In this document: piece by piece, positions 24,444 to 32,257 of the stretch | Numbering within the stretch: position 1 is the first letter of the stretch | Layout of the letters: each line of letters begins with the position of its first letter | Origin: Candidatus Aerophobetes bacterium Ae_b3b | Lineage (GTDB): Bacteria > Aerophobota > Aerophobia > Aerophobales > AE-B3A | Direction of reading: 5' to 3' | Assembly: GCA_005223085.1 (NCBI GenBank) | Contig: NJBP01000012.1 | Span: 1-40,788, forward strand | DNA length: 40,788 nt | Notes under the pieces: generated by a model | Seen by the model: the letters and a program-made list of their open reading frames with translations, nothing else | The model's database searches: none | What the model was told of the DNA's origin: nothing | Position numbers and translations under genes: made by a program

Positions 24444-25418
24444 ATGGGACTTCAAATGAGAATGTGGCTATTGATGGCTTTAATGTTCGGCATTCTCTAT
24501 GGAGTAATTACCGGAATCGGAACCTGGATGGGAGCAGGAAATGCTTTGTTTTATCTGGTTTTAGCTTCTCTGTTCATAGGCTTTCAGTATTTGATTGGAC
24601 CCTCACTGGTGCAGCTAATGATGAGGGTTAAATGGGTTTCAGAAAGAGAAGAGCCTGAACTCCACCAGATGGTAGGAGAACTTGCTGAAAGAGCTGGTAT
24701 TCCAAAACCGAGAGTGGGCATCTCTAGATTAGCAATTCCCAATGCCTTTGCTTTTGGGAAAACCTTAAGAGATGGAAGAGTTTGTGTTACCCAAGAAATT
24801 CAGAGATTGCTAAATAAAGATCAATTGAAAGCAGTGCTGGGCCATGAAATCTCCCATCTTAAAAACAGAGATATGATGATTATCACTTTGCTTTCGGTCA
24901 TACCTTTGATGCTTTACTGGTTAGCTTGGAGTACCCTCTGGGGAGGGATGTTTGGCAGAAGAAGGGAAGGTGGAGGGTACGCTGTTCTGATAGGTCTGGG
25001 AGCTATGGTTCTTTATTTTGTAACCAACCTTTTAGTTTTGTATGGTTCCCGGATCAGAGAATACTATGCGGATCGAGGAAGTGTAAAACTAGGCAGTTCC
25101 CCTCAACATCTAGCTACAGCTCTTTATCGGTTGGTTTACAGGTCAGCTCAACTTCGAAGGAATCCCCAGGTAAAACAGGAACTTAAGCGAGTGGAAGGAG
25201 TAAAGGCTTTTTTCTTGAATGATGTTTCTCGAGCTCAAAATGAGATTAGAGAACTTAAGGAAATAGATAAAGACCTCTCGGGAACTATTGATCCAAATGA
25301 ACTTGCCGAGCTTCGCCTGAAAAGGGTAAAACTCAGGGGAGTTGATAAAATGATGGAGCTTTTCACTACCCATCCCAATATGCTAAAGAGAATTAAACAC
25401 CTTGCTCATTTTACTTAA
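24444..25418 (+). CDS. htpX: HtpX-like M48 zinc metalloprotease with an EF-hand-like loop
   Basis: 324 residues. Two membrane segments lie at the N-terminus (about 8-28 and 33-55) and two more after the active site. The zinc site is HEISH (134-138), with the third ligand in REYYAD (Glu206), as in M48B proteases. HtpX degrades damaged membrane proteins; the active site faces the cytoplasm. The protein is about 35-40 residues longer than typical HtpX: the extra part contains DKDLSGTIDPNE (275-286), which fits the calcium-binding EF-hand loop pattern D-x-D-x-S-G-x-I-D-x-x-E. The C-terminus has the family's FTTHPNMLKRIKHL. AAGAGGTG precedes the ATG. It may form one operon with arsM. Confidence 0.9.
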   Translation: MGLQMRMWLLMALMFGILYGVITGIGTWMGAGNALFYLVLASLFIGFQYLIGPSLVQLMMRVKWVSEREEPELHQMVGELAERAGIPKPRVGISRLAIPNAFAFGKTLRDGRVCVTQEIQRLLNKDQLKAVLGHEISHLKNRDMMIITLLSVIPLMLYWLAWSTLWGGMFGRRREGGGYAVLIGLGAMVLYFVTNLLVLYGSRIREYYADRGSVKLGSSPQHLATALYRLVYRSAQLRRNPQVKQELKRVEGVKAFFLNDVSRAQNEIRELKEIDKDLSGTIDPNELAELRLKRVKLRGVDKMMELFTTHPNMLKRIKHLAHFT

Positions 25419-25448
25419 AATTTCTTCTTCTCTATAATTTCTCAAAGC

Positions 25449-25553
25449 TATCTTTTTTAGACTCACTATTACGTTTTTTCTTGGATTATCAAATATATCC
25501 TTAACCTCACCTTCAATTTCCATCTGGGTCTCAGGTGCCGGCGAAGATTGCTT
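25449..25553 (-). pseudogene. Fragment of a second copy of the DUF2914-domain gene
   Basis: 35 codons read KQSSPAPETQMEIEGEVKDI then FDNPRKNVIVSLKKI. The intact gene at 18250-19074 has SSPAPETQLKIEGEVRDIFD and NPRKDAIVI at the same place. About 75 bases align with roughly seven differences (near 90 per cent identity by eye). Only the linker and first strands of the regulatory-like domain remain; both flanks are lost. It lies next to an HU fragment. Confidence 0.8.
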
Positions 25554-25565
25554 TTATCACCTCCT

Positions 25566-25661
25566 TTACCTAGCCGTTTCCCTCAAACCCCTCCCCGATT
25601 TGAACCTGGTACCCTTCTTAGCTGGTATCTGGATAGTTTTTCTTGCTTGGGGATTTCTTCC
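25566..25661 (-). pseudogene. C-terminal fragment of an HU-family DNA-binding protein
   Basis: 31 codons ending in TAA read GRNPQARKTIQIPAKKGTRF then KSGRGLRETAR. This is the end of HU/IHF proteins (GRNP.TGe.I.IPa.kv..FkpGk.Lk). The DNA-intercalating arm tip (RNP) is present, while the N-terminal two thirds are absent. An extended SD overlaps its stop codon (25556-25567) and would have served a following gene, but only the DUF2914-gene fragment follows. Confidence 0.72.
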
Positions 25662-25669
25662 TCTTAATC

Positions 25670-25996
25670 TTATTCTGTTTGCTTTTCAGCAATATCCCCT
25701 ACAATTGGCAACTTATATCTCTCACCCTTGTAAGCTTTGAACATCAGAATCAACCAGAGTATCAGTATCAATATCCATACTAGACCTGCGATGACCCATC
25801 CGGCGAATGGTATCCATCCCAGTATCCAGGCTAGTACTCCCAACGGTAGAAATGTTAACAGAGACTGGAAGGCATGGAACCGAACGAACTTATTCTCCTT
25901 CTCTAATACCAAGAAAACAATACCTGTTATCCAACCCAGAACATAGCATAGAAGCCCTGCTATATTCTCCTCCAGACCCGTTGATGTCTTTGCCAT
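25670..25996 (-). CDS. Tic20/DUF4870-like small membrane protein
   Basis: 108 residues from the ATG at 25996 (AAGGAGAG, 7-base spacing). A longer frame up to 26119 would begin upstream of the promoter, so I reject it. The protein begins MAKTSTGLEENIAGLLCYVL, then GWITGIVFLVLEKENKFVRF, HAFQSLLTFLPLG and two long hydrophobic helices: the DUF4870/Tic20-like pattern of four membrane segments. Function is unknown. Its promoter is copy 3 of the repeated promoter. It is followed directly by the HU and DUF2914 fragments. Confidence 0.85.
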   Translation of the reverse strand: MAKTSTGLEENIAGLLCYVLGWITGIVFLVLEKENKFVRFHAFQSLLTFLPLGVLAWILGWIPFAGWVIAGLVWILILILWLILMFKAYKGERYKLPIVGDIAEKQTE

Positions 25997-26036
25997 TTTG
26001 ACTCTCCTTTTTAGAAGATTTTCATTGATCACTGTC

Positions 26037-26064
26037 ATTTTAGCTAAAAAGAGGAGGATGTCAA
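26037..26064 (-). promoter_or_regulatory. Promoter of the DUF4870 gene (repeated promoter, copy 3)
   Basis: Minus strand: TTGACA, 16 bases, TAAAAT; the spacer ends CTTTTTAGC as in the other two copies. It lies about 40 bases before the gene start at 25996, which fixes that start choice. Confidence 0.65.
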
Positions 26065-26088
26065 AAAAGAATCCCCACCAGAGTCCTC
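26063..26088. repeat. 26-bp direct repeat, copy A
   Basis: Identical to 29645-29670. On the minus strand it runs straight into the TTGACA box of the DUF4870 promoter. In both copies a plus-strand TTGACAACCA follows after a short gap. Confidence 0.75.
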
Positions 26089-26112
26089 CAAACTCTCTTG
26101 GGCCATGACAAC

Positions 26113-26141
26113 TTGACAACCACCGAGCCTTAGATTAACCT
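26113..26141 (+). promoter_or_regulatory. Possible promoter of the fusion-hydrolase gene
   Basis: TTGACA, 17 bases, TAACCT, about 215 bases before the start codon. The rest of 26142-26360 shows no convincing gene. Confidence 0.35.
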
Positions 26142-26360
26142 GTTGCCAAAAAATGCTGCTAGATGGGTTTCTAAATAAGTGGTAGCTCCGTATATGCAGT
26201 AAGCCAAGGGACGTTTTGCTTTACAGCTTCAAAAGAGCTGATGGAGAGTGAGTTGATTCAAGATGGAGGAAGAAGGGGGCGTTTTTGTGCCTGATGAATG
26301 ACCTTCCCTCAGAAGTAGTCAGTTGAATCCCAAATCCCAGAAGCAAGAAGGAGGAAAACT

Positions 26361-29300
26361 ATGTTCCAATCAAGAAAACGGTCTGTGCTCTCATCATTTG
26401 TGGCCGTGATGCTGCTGGCCTGTCTTGTGCCCGTAGGTTCGGTGGCTGGCACAACATTTCCTTCAGGAGAAGAGATTGCCGATGCAAAAGCTGGCGATCT
26501 AATATTGAAAGCCGGTACCTACGAAATTGGAGGAAAGTCCTACCGAGCAGATTATGGCACTCTTGTTGTTCCGGAAAACAGGAATAAGGATGACTCACGG
26601 TTGATTCAGCTTCCGGTCATCAGAATACATGCCACAGGTGAGAATCCCGCCGAACCGGTATTCTTGCTAGTAGGTGGCCCGGGAGCTCCAAATGTTTTTT
26701 CTGCAGAGAGATTGGCAAGAATTGGATTCGATGATTTCCCCAAAGCATGGCTACTTGACCATCATGATTTTGTTATGGTTGGCTATCGGGGCGTTGATGG
26801 CTCCATTTCGCTTAACTTGCCGGAGGTTGCGGAGGCAGTGCAAGTTGAGAAGAATCCCCTTTCCTCAGAAAATCTGGAGAAACTGGGAAAGGCTTATCTT
26901 ACTGCTTTCCAAAGACTGAAAAGGGAAGGGGTTGATATTGATGGGTATACCATGGTTGAAGTAATTGATGACATGGAAGCTGCCCGAAAAGAACTGGGAT
27001 ATGAAAAGATCAACCTTTACAGTCCGAGTTATGGCTCACGCGTTGCCTATATATATAGTTTAAGATATCCCGACAGCATCCATCGATCCCTCATGGTTAG
27101 TGTGAATCCTCCAGGCCATTTTGTCTGGGAACCGGAAATGGTGGACTCTCAACTAAGGTACTATGCCGACCTTTGGGAAAAGGACCCTGTAGCTGTTTCA
27201 AAGAGCCCTGATCTTGTCAAAACCATGCAAAATGTGCTTAAAACCCTGCCCCGAGAATGGGAGGGTTTCAGGATTGACCCGGGCAAGGTCAAGATCACGA
27301 CGTTCATGCAGCTAATGCACAGGGCTTCAGCCGCCCAGGTTTTTGATGCCTATGTAGCGGCAGAGAAAGGAGATTACAGCGGTCTTGCCTATCTTTCAGT
27401 CGCTTATGACAAAATAATTCCCAACTCGAGCAATTGGGGTGAGCGTGCCTCAAAAGCTGTTAGTGCCGATTATGACCCCAAGCGGGACTATGAAGCTGAA
27501 ACGGATCCAGCGGGCTCGATTATCGGCTCTCCTGTATCTAAACAGGATTGGGGTAGCTTAGAAAAAGGTGGCTGGCCGATTAAACCAATTCCGAAAGAGT
27601 ATCGAAAGCTGCAGTATTCAGATGTTGAAACATTGTTGGTGAATGGAAGTATTGATTTTGCAACTCCTGCTGAAAGCGCCAAAGAGCTACTACCCTATCT
27701 TCGAAACGGAAAGCTGGTTATTTTGGCAGAAATGGCGCATGTCTCAGATTTAGAGAATATTCAGCCTCAAGCGTTTCAACATCTGGTGGAGAGATTCTAC
27801 CTGGAAGGGATCGTTGATGACTCTAAGTTCACCTACGAACCTATGAACTTTACCCCATCTCAAACTTTTCAAGACATAGCCAAACAATTTGTTGAGCAAG
27901 CCGCCCGGGGAGCGGCAGGACCAGCATCAGCCGAGAGGGGCAATGTGTATGAGGACCCGGAAGGCCGCTTCAGCATTCCCCTGGTAGGTGACTGGACCGA
28001 GGTTAAAACCGACGGCACTTATGCGAAGTTCGCGTTAGCTACGCCACCCCTGGACATGTACATCGTCACCGCAGAATCCTCTGATCTTGAGGCTGGTATG
28101 GATGAGGCCCTGAGGCAAGTTGGTATTGACCCTGGAGCACTAACGCTGCAGGATACAGGAAAATATGGCAATTGGAACTTATTCTACTACTCTTTCGGGG
28201 ACGGAAAGGGAGTCACGGTTCCAGCCCAGGTAAAAGATGAGACCACCTATTGCCTCATTATTACCGGGGATGAAGTTTTCACCATGGACCCTTCTGCTAA
28301 CCTGGTTAAGACCGTTGGCGGTTTTGCTCTCGCTAGCGAAGAGGTTATCCTCCCCACCACGGTCGATGAGTTTGAAGCATACATTAACAGCTTTGTGGGA
28401 GACAAGCCCCCCGCACTATCCATTGCCATTGCCCTCGGTAGTGATGTCATCTATACCAAAGGATTTGGAATGGCAGATGGTCCCAAGGGTATGGTAGCGA
28501 CTGCAGATACGGTGTATCAGTGGAGCTCAATGAGTAAAATAGTGAGCGCGACTGCGATTATGCAGCTTCGTGAAAAGGGTCTGCTTGACCTGGATGCACC
28601 GGTATCTCAATATCTAGATTATTTCCCTGCTCAGTATCCCATTACCGTTCGCCAAATCGAGAGCCATAGCAGCGGAATTCCCGAACCCGCTGATTTTGTG
28701 GTGCAGTACCTTACTTTGGAGGATCAGCCTCTCCCTGATCCGGACCAGATTGCGAGGAGATTCTCTAAAGAGTTCACCGGTCCCGGCTTTGAGCCCGGTT
28801 CAGCCTCTGCCTATTCCAGCCTCAACTCTGTCATCTTAGGCCAGATCGTGGCTGAAGTCTCCGGCATGTCCTACATCGAGTATGTGAGGGAGAACATTCT
28901 CATTCCCCTGGGAATGGAAAACACAGACTTCATCTACGCTAGCGATGCTATGATCGAGAAAGCAGCGGCTGGTGCTTTTGCAGCAAATGAGGCAGAGGCT
29001 GTAATTGCCATGGTAGATGAGATTAGAGGAAGAGGAGATGGGGCTGATTTTGTCCGTGAAGTTGATGGAGATCTTGCCTGGATGAACCGCTTCCGTGTTT
29101 TTGCACCAGCCGGTGGAGGCCTCATTGGCCCGGTAACTGAGGCCATTCGCTTCCTGGGGGCGCACCTCAATGGTGGCGAGTTTGAGGGAGTTCGTATTCT
29201 TTCCCCTGAGTCAGTTAGCCTCATGCGAGAGATGCTGCTTTCCAATACGGGTACCCCCTTAGGATTCGGAATTGGCTGGATAATTCTTGATGAGGTTCCC

Positions 29301-29471
29301 CATCCTTATGTTGAACATCCTGGTAGTGGCTACGGTAGCCAGGCTCTGATGCGCCTCTACCCCAATGAAGGATTCGCTGTTGTCATCATGAGCAACTTTG
29401 AGGGATATGACCACGAAGGGGTGGTAGATGCCGCTGCCAATGTGGTGTTCTCTATGCTGGAAGGGCGGTAA
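26361..29471 (+). CDS. Exported fusion protein: alpha/beta hydrolase plus beta-lactamase-fold serine hydrolase
   Basis: 1036 residues behind AAGGAGGA. The N-terminus is a signal sequence; LLAC (18-21) could be a lipobox. Residues about 65-485 are an S33/TAP-type alpha/beta hydrolase: LLVGGPGAP (oxyanion region), VGYRGVDGS, nucleophile Ser223 in SPSYGSRVA (first Gly of GxSxG replaced), Asp432 in NGSIDFATP and His460 in MAHVSD. Residues 528-658 form a small domain (DPEGRFSIPLVGDW) that I know from proteins with a following beta-lactamase domain. Residues about 664-1036 are a class C beta-lactamase/esterase fold: SxxK is Ser723-MSK726, YxN is replaced by YSS (818-820), HxG is HPGSG (986). Both active sites look intact apart from the YSS change. 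Peptidase, esterase or cell-wall peptide activity is possible. Confidence 0.88.
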   Translation: MFQSRKRSVLSSFVAVMLLACLVPVGSVAGTTFPSGEEIADAKAGDLILKAGTYEIGGKSYRADYGTLVVPENRNKDDSRLIQLPVIRIHATGENPAEPVFLLVGGPGAPNVFSAERLARIGFDDFPKAWLLDHHDFVMVGYRGVDGSISLNLPEVAEAVQVEKNPLSSENLEKLGKAYLTAFQRLKREGVDIDGYTMVEVIDDMEAARKELGYEKINLYSPSYGSRVAYIYSLRYPDSIHRSLMVSVNPPGHFVWEPEMVDSQLRYYADLWEKDPVAVSKSPDLVKTMQNVLKTLPREWEGFRIDPGKVKITTFMQLMHRASAAQVFDAYVAAEKGDYSGLAYLSVAYDKIIPNSSNWGERASKAVSADYDPKRDYEAETDPAGSIIGSPVSKQDWGSLEKGGWPIKPIPKEYRKLQYSDVETLLVNGSIDFATPAESAKELLPYLRNGKLVILAEMAHVSDLENIQPQAFQHLVERFYLEGIVDDSKFTYEPMNFTPSQTFQDIAKQFVEQAARGAAGPASAERGNVYEDPEGRFSIPLVGDWTEVKTDGTYAKFALATPPLDMYIVTAESSDLEAGMDEALRQVGIDPGALTLQDTGKYGNWNLFYYSFGDGKGVTVPAQVKDETTYCLIITGDEVFTMDPSANLVKTVGGFALASEEVILPTTVDEFEAYINSFVGDKPPALSIAIALGSDVIYTKGFGMADGPKGMVATADTVYQWSSMSKIVSATAIMQLREKGLLDLDAPVSQYLDYFPAQYPITVRQIESHSSGIPEPADFVVQYLTLEDQPLPDPDQIARRFSKEFTGPGFEPGSASAYSSLNSVILGQIVAEVSGMSYIEYVRENILIPLGMENTDFIYASDAMIEKAAAGAFAANEAEAVIAMVDEIRGRGDGADFVREVDGDLAWMNRFRVFAPAGGGLIGPVTEAIRFLGAHLNGGEFEGVRILSPESVSLMREMLLSNTGTPLGFGIGWIILDEVPHPYVEHPGSGYGSQALMRLYPNEGFAVVIMSNFEGYDHEGVVDAAANVVFSMLEGR

Positions 29472-29473
29472 CG

Positions 29474-29572
29474 ACCTTGGCAGGGTATGACCCTCACACC
29501 GGAGCTAGCGTAACAACAACAACCAATACCTTGGAAGGGAGCGTCATCATGCCCGGTGTAGCCGCCTTCTAG
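29474..29572 (+). pseudogene. C-terminal fragment of another serine hydrolase
   Basis: Directly after the fusion gene's stop, in another frame, 32 codons read LAGYDPHTGASVTTTTNTLE then GSVIMPGVAAF and a stop. This resembles the end of beta-lactamase-family D-Ala-D-Ala carboxypeptidases (mGYdP.tg..vvv.tN...g). It may be left from a tandem hydrolase gene. The match is short. Confidence 0.4.
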
Positions 29573-29644
29573 TATCTAAGAGAATCCAATAAGAAAATGA
29601 TAGCTCGCTCCCTTTACAAGCCCGCCTGATCGACCTTCGCCTTG

Positions 29645-29670
29645 AAAAAAGAATCCCCACCAGAGTCCTC
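29645..29670. repeat. 26-bp direct repeat, copy B
   Basis: Identical to 26063-26088, 3.6 kb away. Here the minus-strand TTGACA is missing, but the plus-strand TTGACAACCA promoter that follows is kept. Confidence 0.75.
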
Positions 29671-29678
29671 GAAGCAGA

Positions 29679-29706
29679 TTGACAACCAGTGAAAATCGGT
29701 TAACAT
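29679..29706 (+). promoter_or_regulatory. Promoter of the DUF4097 gene
   Basis: TTGACA, 16 bases, TAACAT. The leader would be about 165 bases long and contain the hairpin at 29785-29822. The stretch 29573-29644 holds nothing recognisable. Confidence 0.5.
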
Positions 29707-29784
29707 ATGTCCTGAGGATGCCGTCACGGAGTTTTTGGATGAGTGGTGAATGGATGCATACCAAGTGTGCCTGAGAATCTTGTT

Positions 29785-29822
29785 ATGCCCTATGGGTCTG
29801 TTTTGAAAAGAAAATAGGGCAT
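29785..29822 (+). promoter_or_regulatory. Leader hairpin, possible attenuator, before the DUF4097 gene
   Basis: Perfect 9-bp stem ATGCCCTAT (29785-29793) / ATAGGGCAT (29814-29822). A second, competing pairing GGGTC (29794-29798) / GACCC (29824-29828) overlaps it and is followed by TTTTT. The two pairings could be alternatives, as in an attenuator. Confidence 0.35.
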
Positions 29823-29877
29823 TGACCCTTTTTACGCGAATAGACCAATTCTAGGCAAAATAAGGAGGAGGTTAACT

Positions 29878-30903
29878 ATGATGGTGAAAAGAAGTTCGGT
29901 TGTTTTGGTAGTGGGGCTTCTATGCTTGGCTGTTGCCGTCACGGCTTCTGCTGCCCAGGTTGAGGAACGAACTTTCCCTCTGAAAGCGGACGGTTCGGTC
30001 TCGGTGGAGAACAGTGCCGGGAACACTATCATTCACGCCTGGACCGAAGAACAGGTCAAGATGATTGCTACCAGAAAAGGCTCCGGGGCGGACAGAATCG
30101 AGATTATCATCGATGCTCGGGAAAATCGCCTGAAGATCGAGACAGAATACCCCCGATTCAGCTGGTTCCAACGGGCTCGGGTGAACTATGAGCTCTGGGT
30201 TCCTCAGGGTGCAACGGTGCGAGCCGTATCCACCAGTGGTGATCTCTATATTGAGGAACAGCATAACGATGTTCGGGCGCAAACTACAAGCGGTGATGTT
30301 GAACTGATAAACATTTGGGGAGAAATCGATGTGGGTGCCACCAGTGGGAGTATTCGTACCGAGAACTCGAAAGGAGACATTACCGCTCGTTCTAGCAGCG
30401 GAAGTATAAGGATCTTGGGGGTTGAAGCCGCCGAGCAACCCAACGATATCCGAGTGCATGCGAGCAGCGGAGATATTGTCCTGAGAAACATTAGGGGAGA
30501 CATCGAGGTAGAAACAAGCAGTGGCGATATCGACACCGAGAATTTGGAAGGAACCATCACCGCCCGTGCCAGCAGTGGAGACATAAAGATTCTGGAGCTA
30601 CGGGGAGGAGTGCGAACTATCAGAACTAGCAGCGGAGACATCTGGGTGGAGCTGGAGGAAATCGATAAGGCCATCTCCGAGATGAGTTTTCAGTCTACCA
30701 GCGGGGATATCAGCCTGTTTGTCCCCTCGGATATTGGAGCTGAGGTTGATATTAGGACCACCTCGGGCCGGATCAGTACGGATCTTGCCATTACGGTCGA
30801 GGGAACCATGGGAAGAAATGAGCTACAAGGAACCATTGGGGGCGGTGGTATCTTCATCAAGCTCAAAGCTACCTCGGGGGACGTATCCTTGAGAAAAGTA
30901 TAG
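29878..30903 (+). CDS. Exported DUF4097-type beta-strand repeat protein
   Basis: 341 residues after a strong AGGAGG. Signal peptide: residues 1-26, cut after SASA. From residue about 112 the protein carries eleven copies, roughly 20 residues apart, of a (T/S)SG(D/S/R) turn followed by a strand (TSGDLYIEE, SSGDIVLRN, SSGDIKILE, TSGDVSLRK). This is the DUF4097 pattern, expected to fold as a long beta-helix or sheet outside the cytoplasmic membrane. Related LiaG-like proteins sit near cell-envelope stress systems, but no such regulator is adjacent. No membrane anchor is seen, so it should be periplasmic or secreted. Function is unknown. Confidence 0.87.
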   Translation: MMVKRSSVVLVVGLLCLAVAVTASAAQVEERTFPLKADGSVSVENSAGNTIIHAWTEEQVKMIATRKGSGADRIEIIIDARENRLKIETEYPRFSWFQRARVNYELWVPQGATVRAVSTSGDLYIEEQHNDVRAQTTSGDVELINIWGEIDVGATSGSIRTENSKGDITARSSSGSIRILGVEAAEQPNDIRVHASSGDIVLRNIRGDIEVETSSGDIDTENLEGTITARASSGDIKILELRGGVRTIRTSSGDIWVELEEIDKAISEMSFQSTSGDISLFVPSDIGAEVDIRTTSGRISTDLAITVEGTMGRNELQGTIGGGGIFIKLKATSGDVSLRKV

Positions 30904-31054
30904 TCGGCGGTTATCATCTGAGGGATACCGTTGATTCAATAGAGCACTTTAGTTTATCAAGGTGAATAATAACCGGGTAAATAACTGGTTATATATTTTC
31001 CCGAGTACCTCATGACGGCCACGGCGGTTCCCTGGCAGATAAAGTTTTACCATT

Positions 31055-32215
31055 TTATCCCAGGACTCTCTTAGTGTAAGGGATTCTTCTGATTAGATCA
31101 CTGACAACAAAGCACGCAGGAACACTGATCAATGCGACAAAGATGAATTTGAGAGCTGTTGGCATTGCAGCGTGCAGGAAAGGAATCATTGCTGCGACTA
31201 TTACCAATTGATGCATGATGTATACGGTATAGAAGTTCGGAGACATCCATCTTAGTAGACTCCCTTGTTTATTGTATCTTTTTTGGAATATATAGAGTAA
31301 GCTGATAATAATACTCAAGGCAGCAATTGACTCCCACACAGCAACTATAAAGGCCTGCCAAGAAAAACCACCCAGAAAAACTTCAATGTTCTCGGCTGCT
31401 CCGCTAAGAGCTATCATCATAACAGGTAAAGCAACGACTGTCGAGAGAGCGACTATTTTCCACACTTTTGCTTGTGATTTCGATAAACTGTCAAACCATT
31501 TCCCTCGGTATGCTAATATTCCCAACCAAAAACAAAAGGTATAGTGAACAAAATGCGCCAGCTGGAACGTGTGCACCCAAACGCCAACTGGGAACCATAT
31601 CCGCACGAGAAATGTTCCCAGCGTGATTGCCATGATACTTACTATTATTGCTGTGTTCGTTGGAAATCCATTTTTAAACGGATTAAATGAATAGTTAGAG
31701 ATTAGCTTGGAAATTAGCCGGTAAAGAACATATATTACTGTAAAAATCAGCAAAACTTCTACAAACCAAAGAGGGCCAATCCTCCAGGAAGGGTTCCTGA
31801 TTTGATGAGCCATTATCCTAAGAAAAGGCAGGTCTCTTCCTTGGGCAAAATTGAGTACCAGATAATCAATAACGGAAATAATCAAAGTAGTGAAAAACAA
31901 CAGGGGTATTGCAAGACGGATCAGTCTATCGGTCAAGAATCTTATTGGTCCTTTCTTGTCATATGATCTGGGAATGAAATATCCTGCAAGCAGAAAAAAG
32001 AATGATAAGACATAGCTTTGATTGATAGCATTGAATAAGAAAAGGATGATCGGACTGATTGCATCACTTGGAGCTTCCTTAAGGGGCCAGCCACCACTAC
32101 CTCCGTAGGCGACAGCAACATGGTGAAGAACGATGAGAACAATTAAAAGAATCCTGATATTATCAATAAAAAGAATTCTACCTGATTTAGAAGAATGATC
32201 TGCGATTTTAGACAT
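31055..32215 (-). CDS. Membrane acyltransferase (acyltransferase 3 / OpgC-like family)
   Basis: 386 residues with about ten membrane segments. The N-terminus carries FIDNIRILLIVLIVLHHVAV, where the HH pair is the presumed catalytic site of acyltransferase 3 proteins. YVLSFFFLLAGYFIPRSYDK with a following RFLTDRLIRLAIPLLFF is also typical. Members O-acylate sugars, glucans or lipids on the outer face of the cytoplasmic membrane; the acceptor here is unknown. OpgC proteins that succinylate periplasmic glucans are the nearest idea. A modest GGGGTGG precedes the ATG; no clear promoter was found. Confidence 0.9.
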   Translation of the reverse strand: MSKIADHSSKSGRILFIDNIRILLIVLIVLHHVAVAYGGSGGWPLKEAPSDAISPIILFLFNAINQSYVLSFFFLLAGYFIPRSYDKKGPIRFLTDRLIRLAIPLLFFTTLIISVIDYLVLNFAQGRDLPFLRIMAHQIRNPSWRIGPLWFVEVLLIFTVIYVLYRLISKLISNYSFNPFKNGFPTNTAIIVSIMAITLGTFLVRIWFPVGVWVHTFQLAHFVHYTFCFWLGILAYRGKWFDSLSKSQAKVWKIVALSTVVALPVMMIALSGAAENIEVFLGGFSWQAFIVAVWESIAALSIIISLLYIFQKRYNKQGSLLRWMSPNFYTVYIMHQLVIVAAMIPFLHAAMPTALKFIFVALISVPACFVVSDLIRRIPYTKRVLG

Positions 32216-32257
32216 TCTTAAACCACCCCCATCGTATTAAATGTTGATGAGATATAC

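Noticed and set aside
25997-26119. N-terminal extension of the DUF4870 frame to 26119
   Set aside because: It would begin upstream of the TTGACA promoter box and lacks an SD; the ATG at 25996 has AAGGAGAG and family-like sequence.
26142-26260. Minus-strand open frame reading AYCIYGATTYLETHLAAFF
   Set aside because: Only about 36 codons, no start or SD, and no family I can name.
29576-29764. 62-codon minus-strand frame sharing GLWWGFFF with the extended DUF4870 frame
   Set aside because: The shared residues come only from the 26-bp direct repeat; no SD and no family match.
29785-29828. H-type pseudoknot from the two interleaved stems
   Set aside because: The connecting loops would be 0 and 1 base, too short to span a 9-bp and a 5-bp stem; the stems can only be alternatives.
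30955-31059. 34-codon minus-strand frame after the acyltransferase gene
   Set aside because: No SD and no recognisable sequence.
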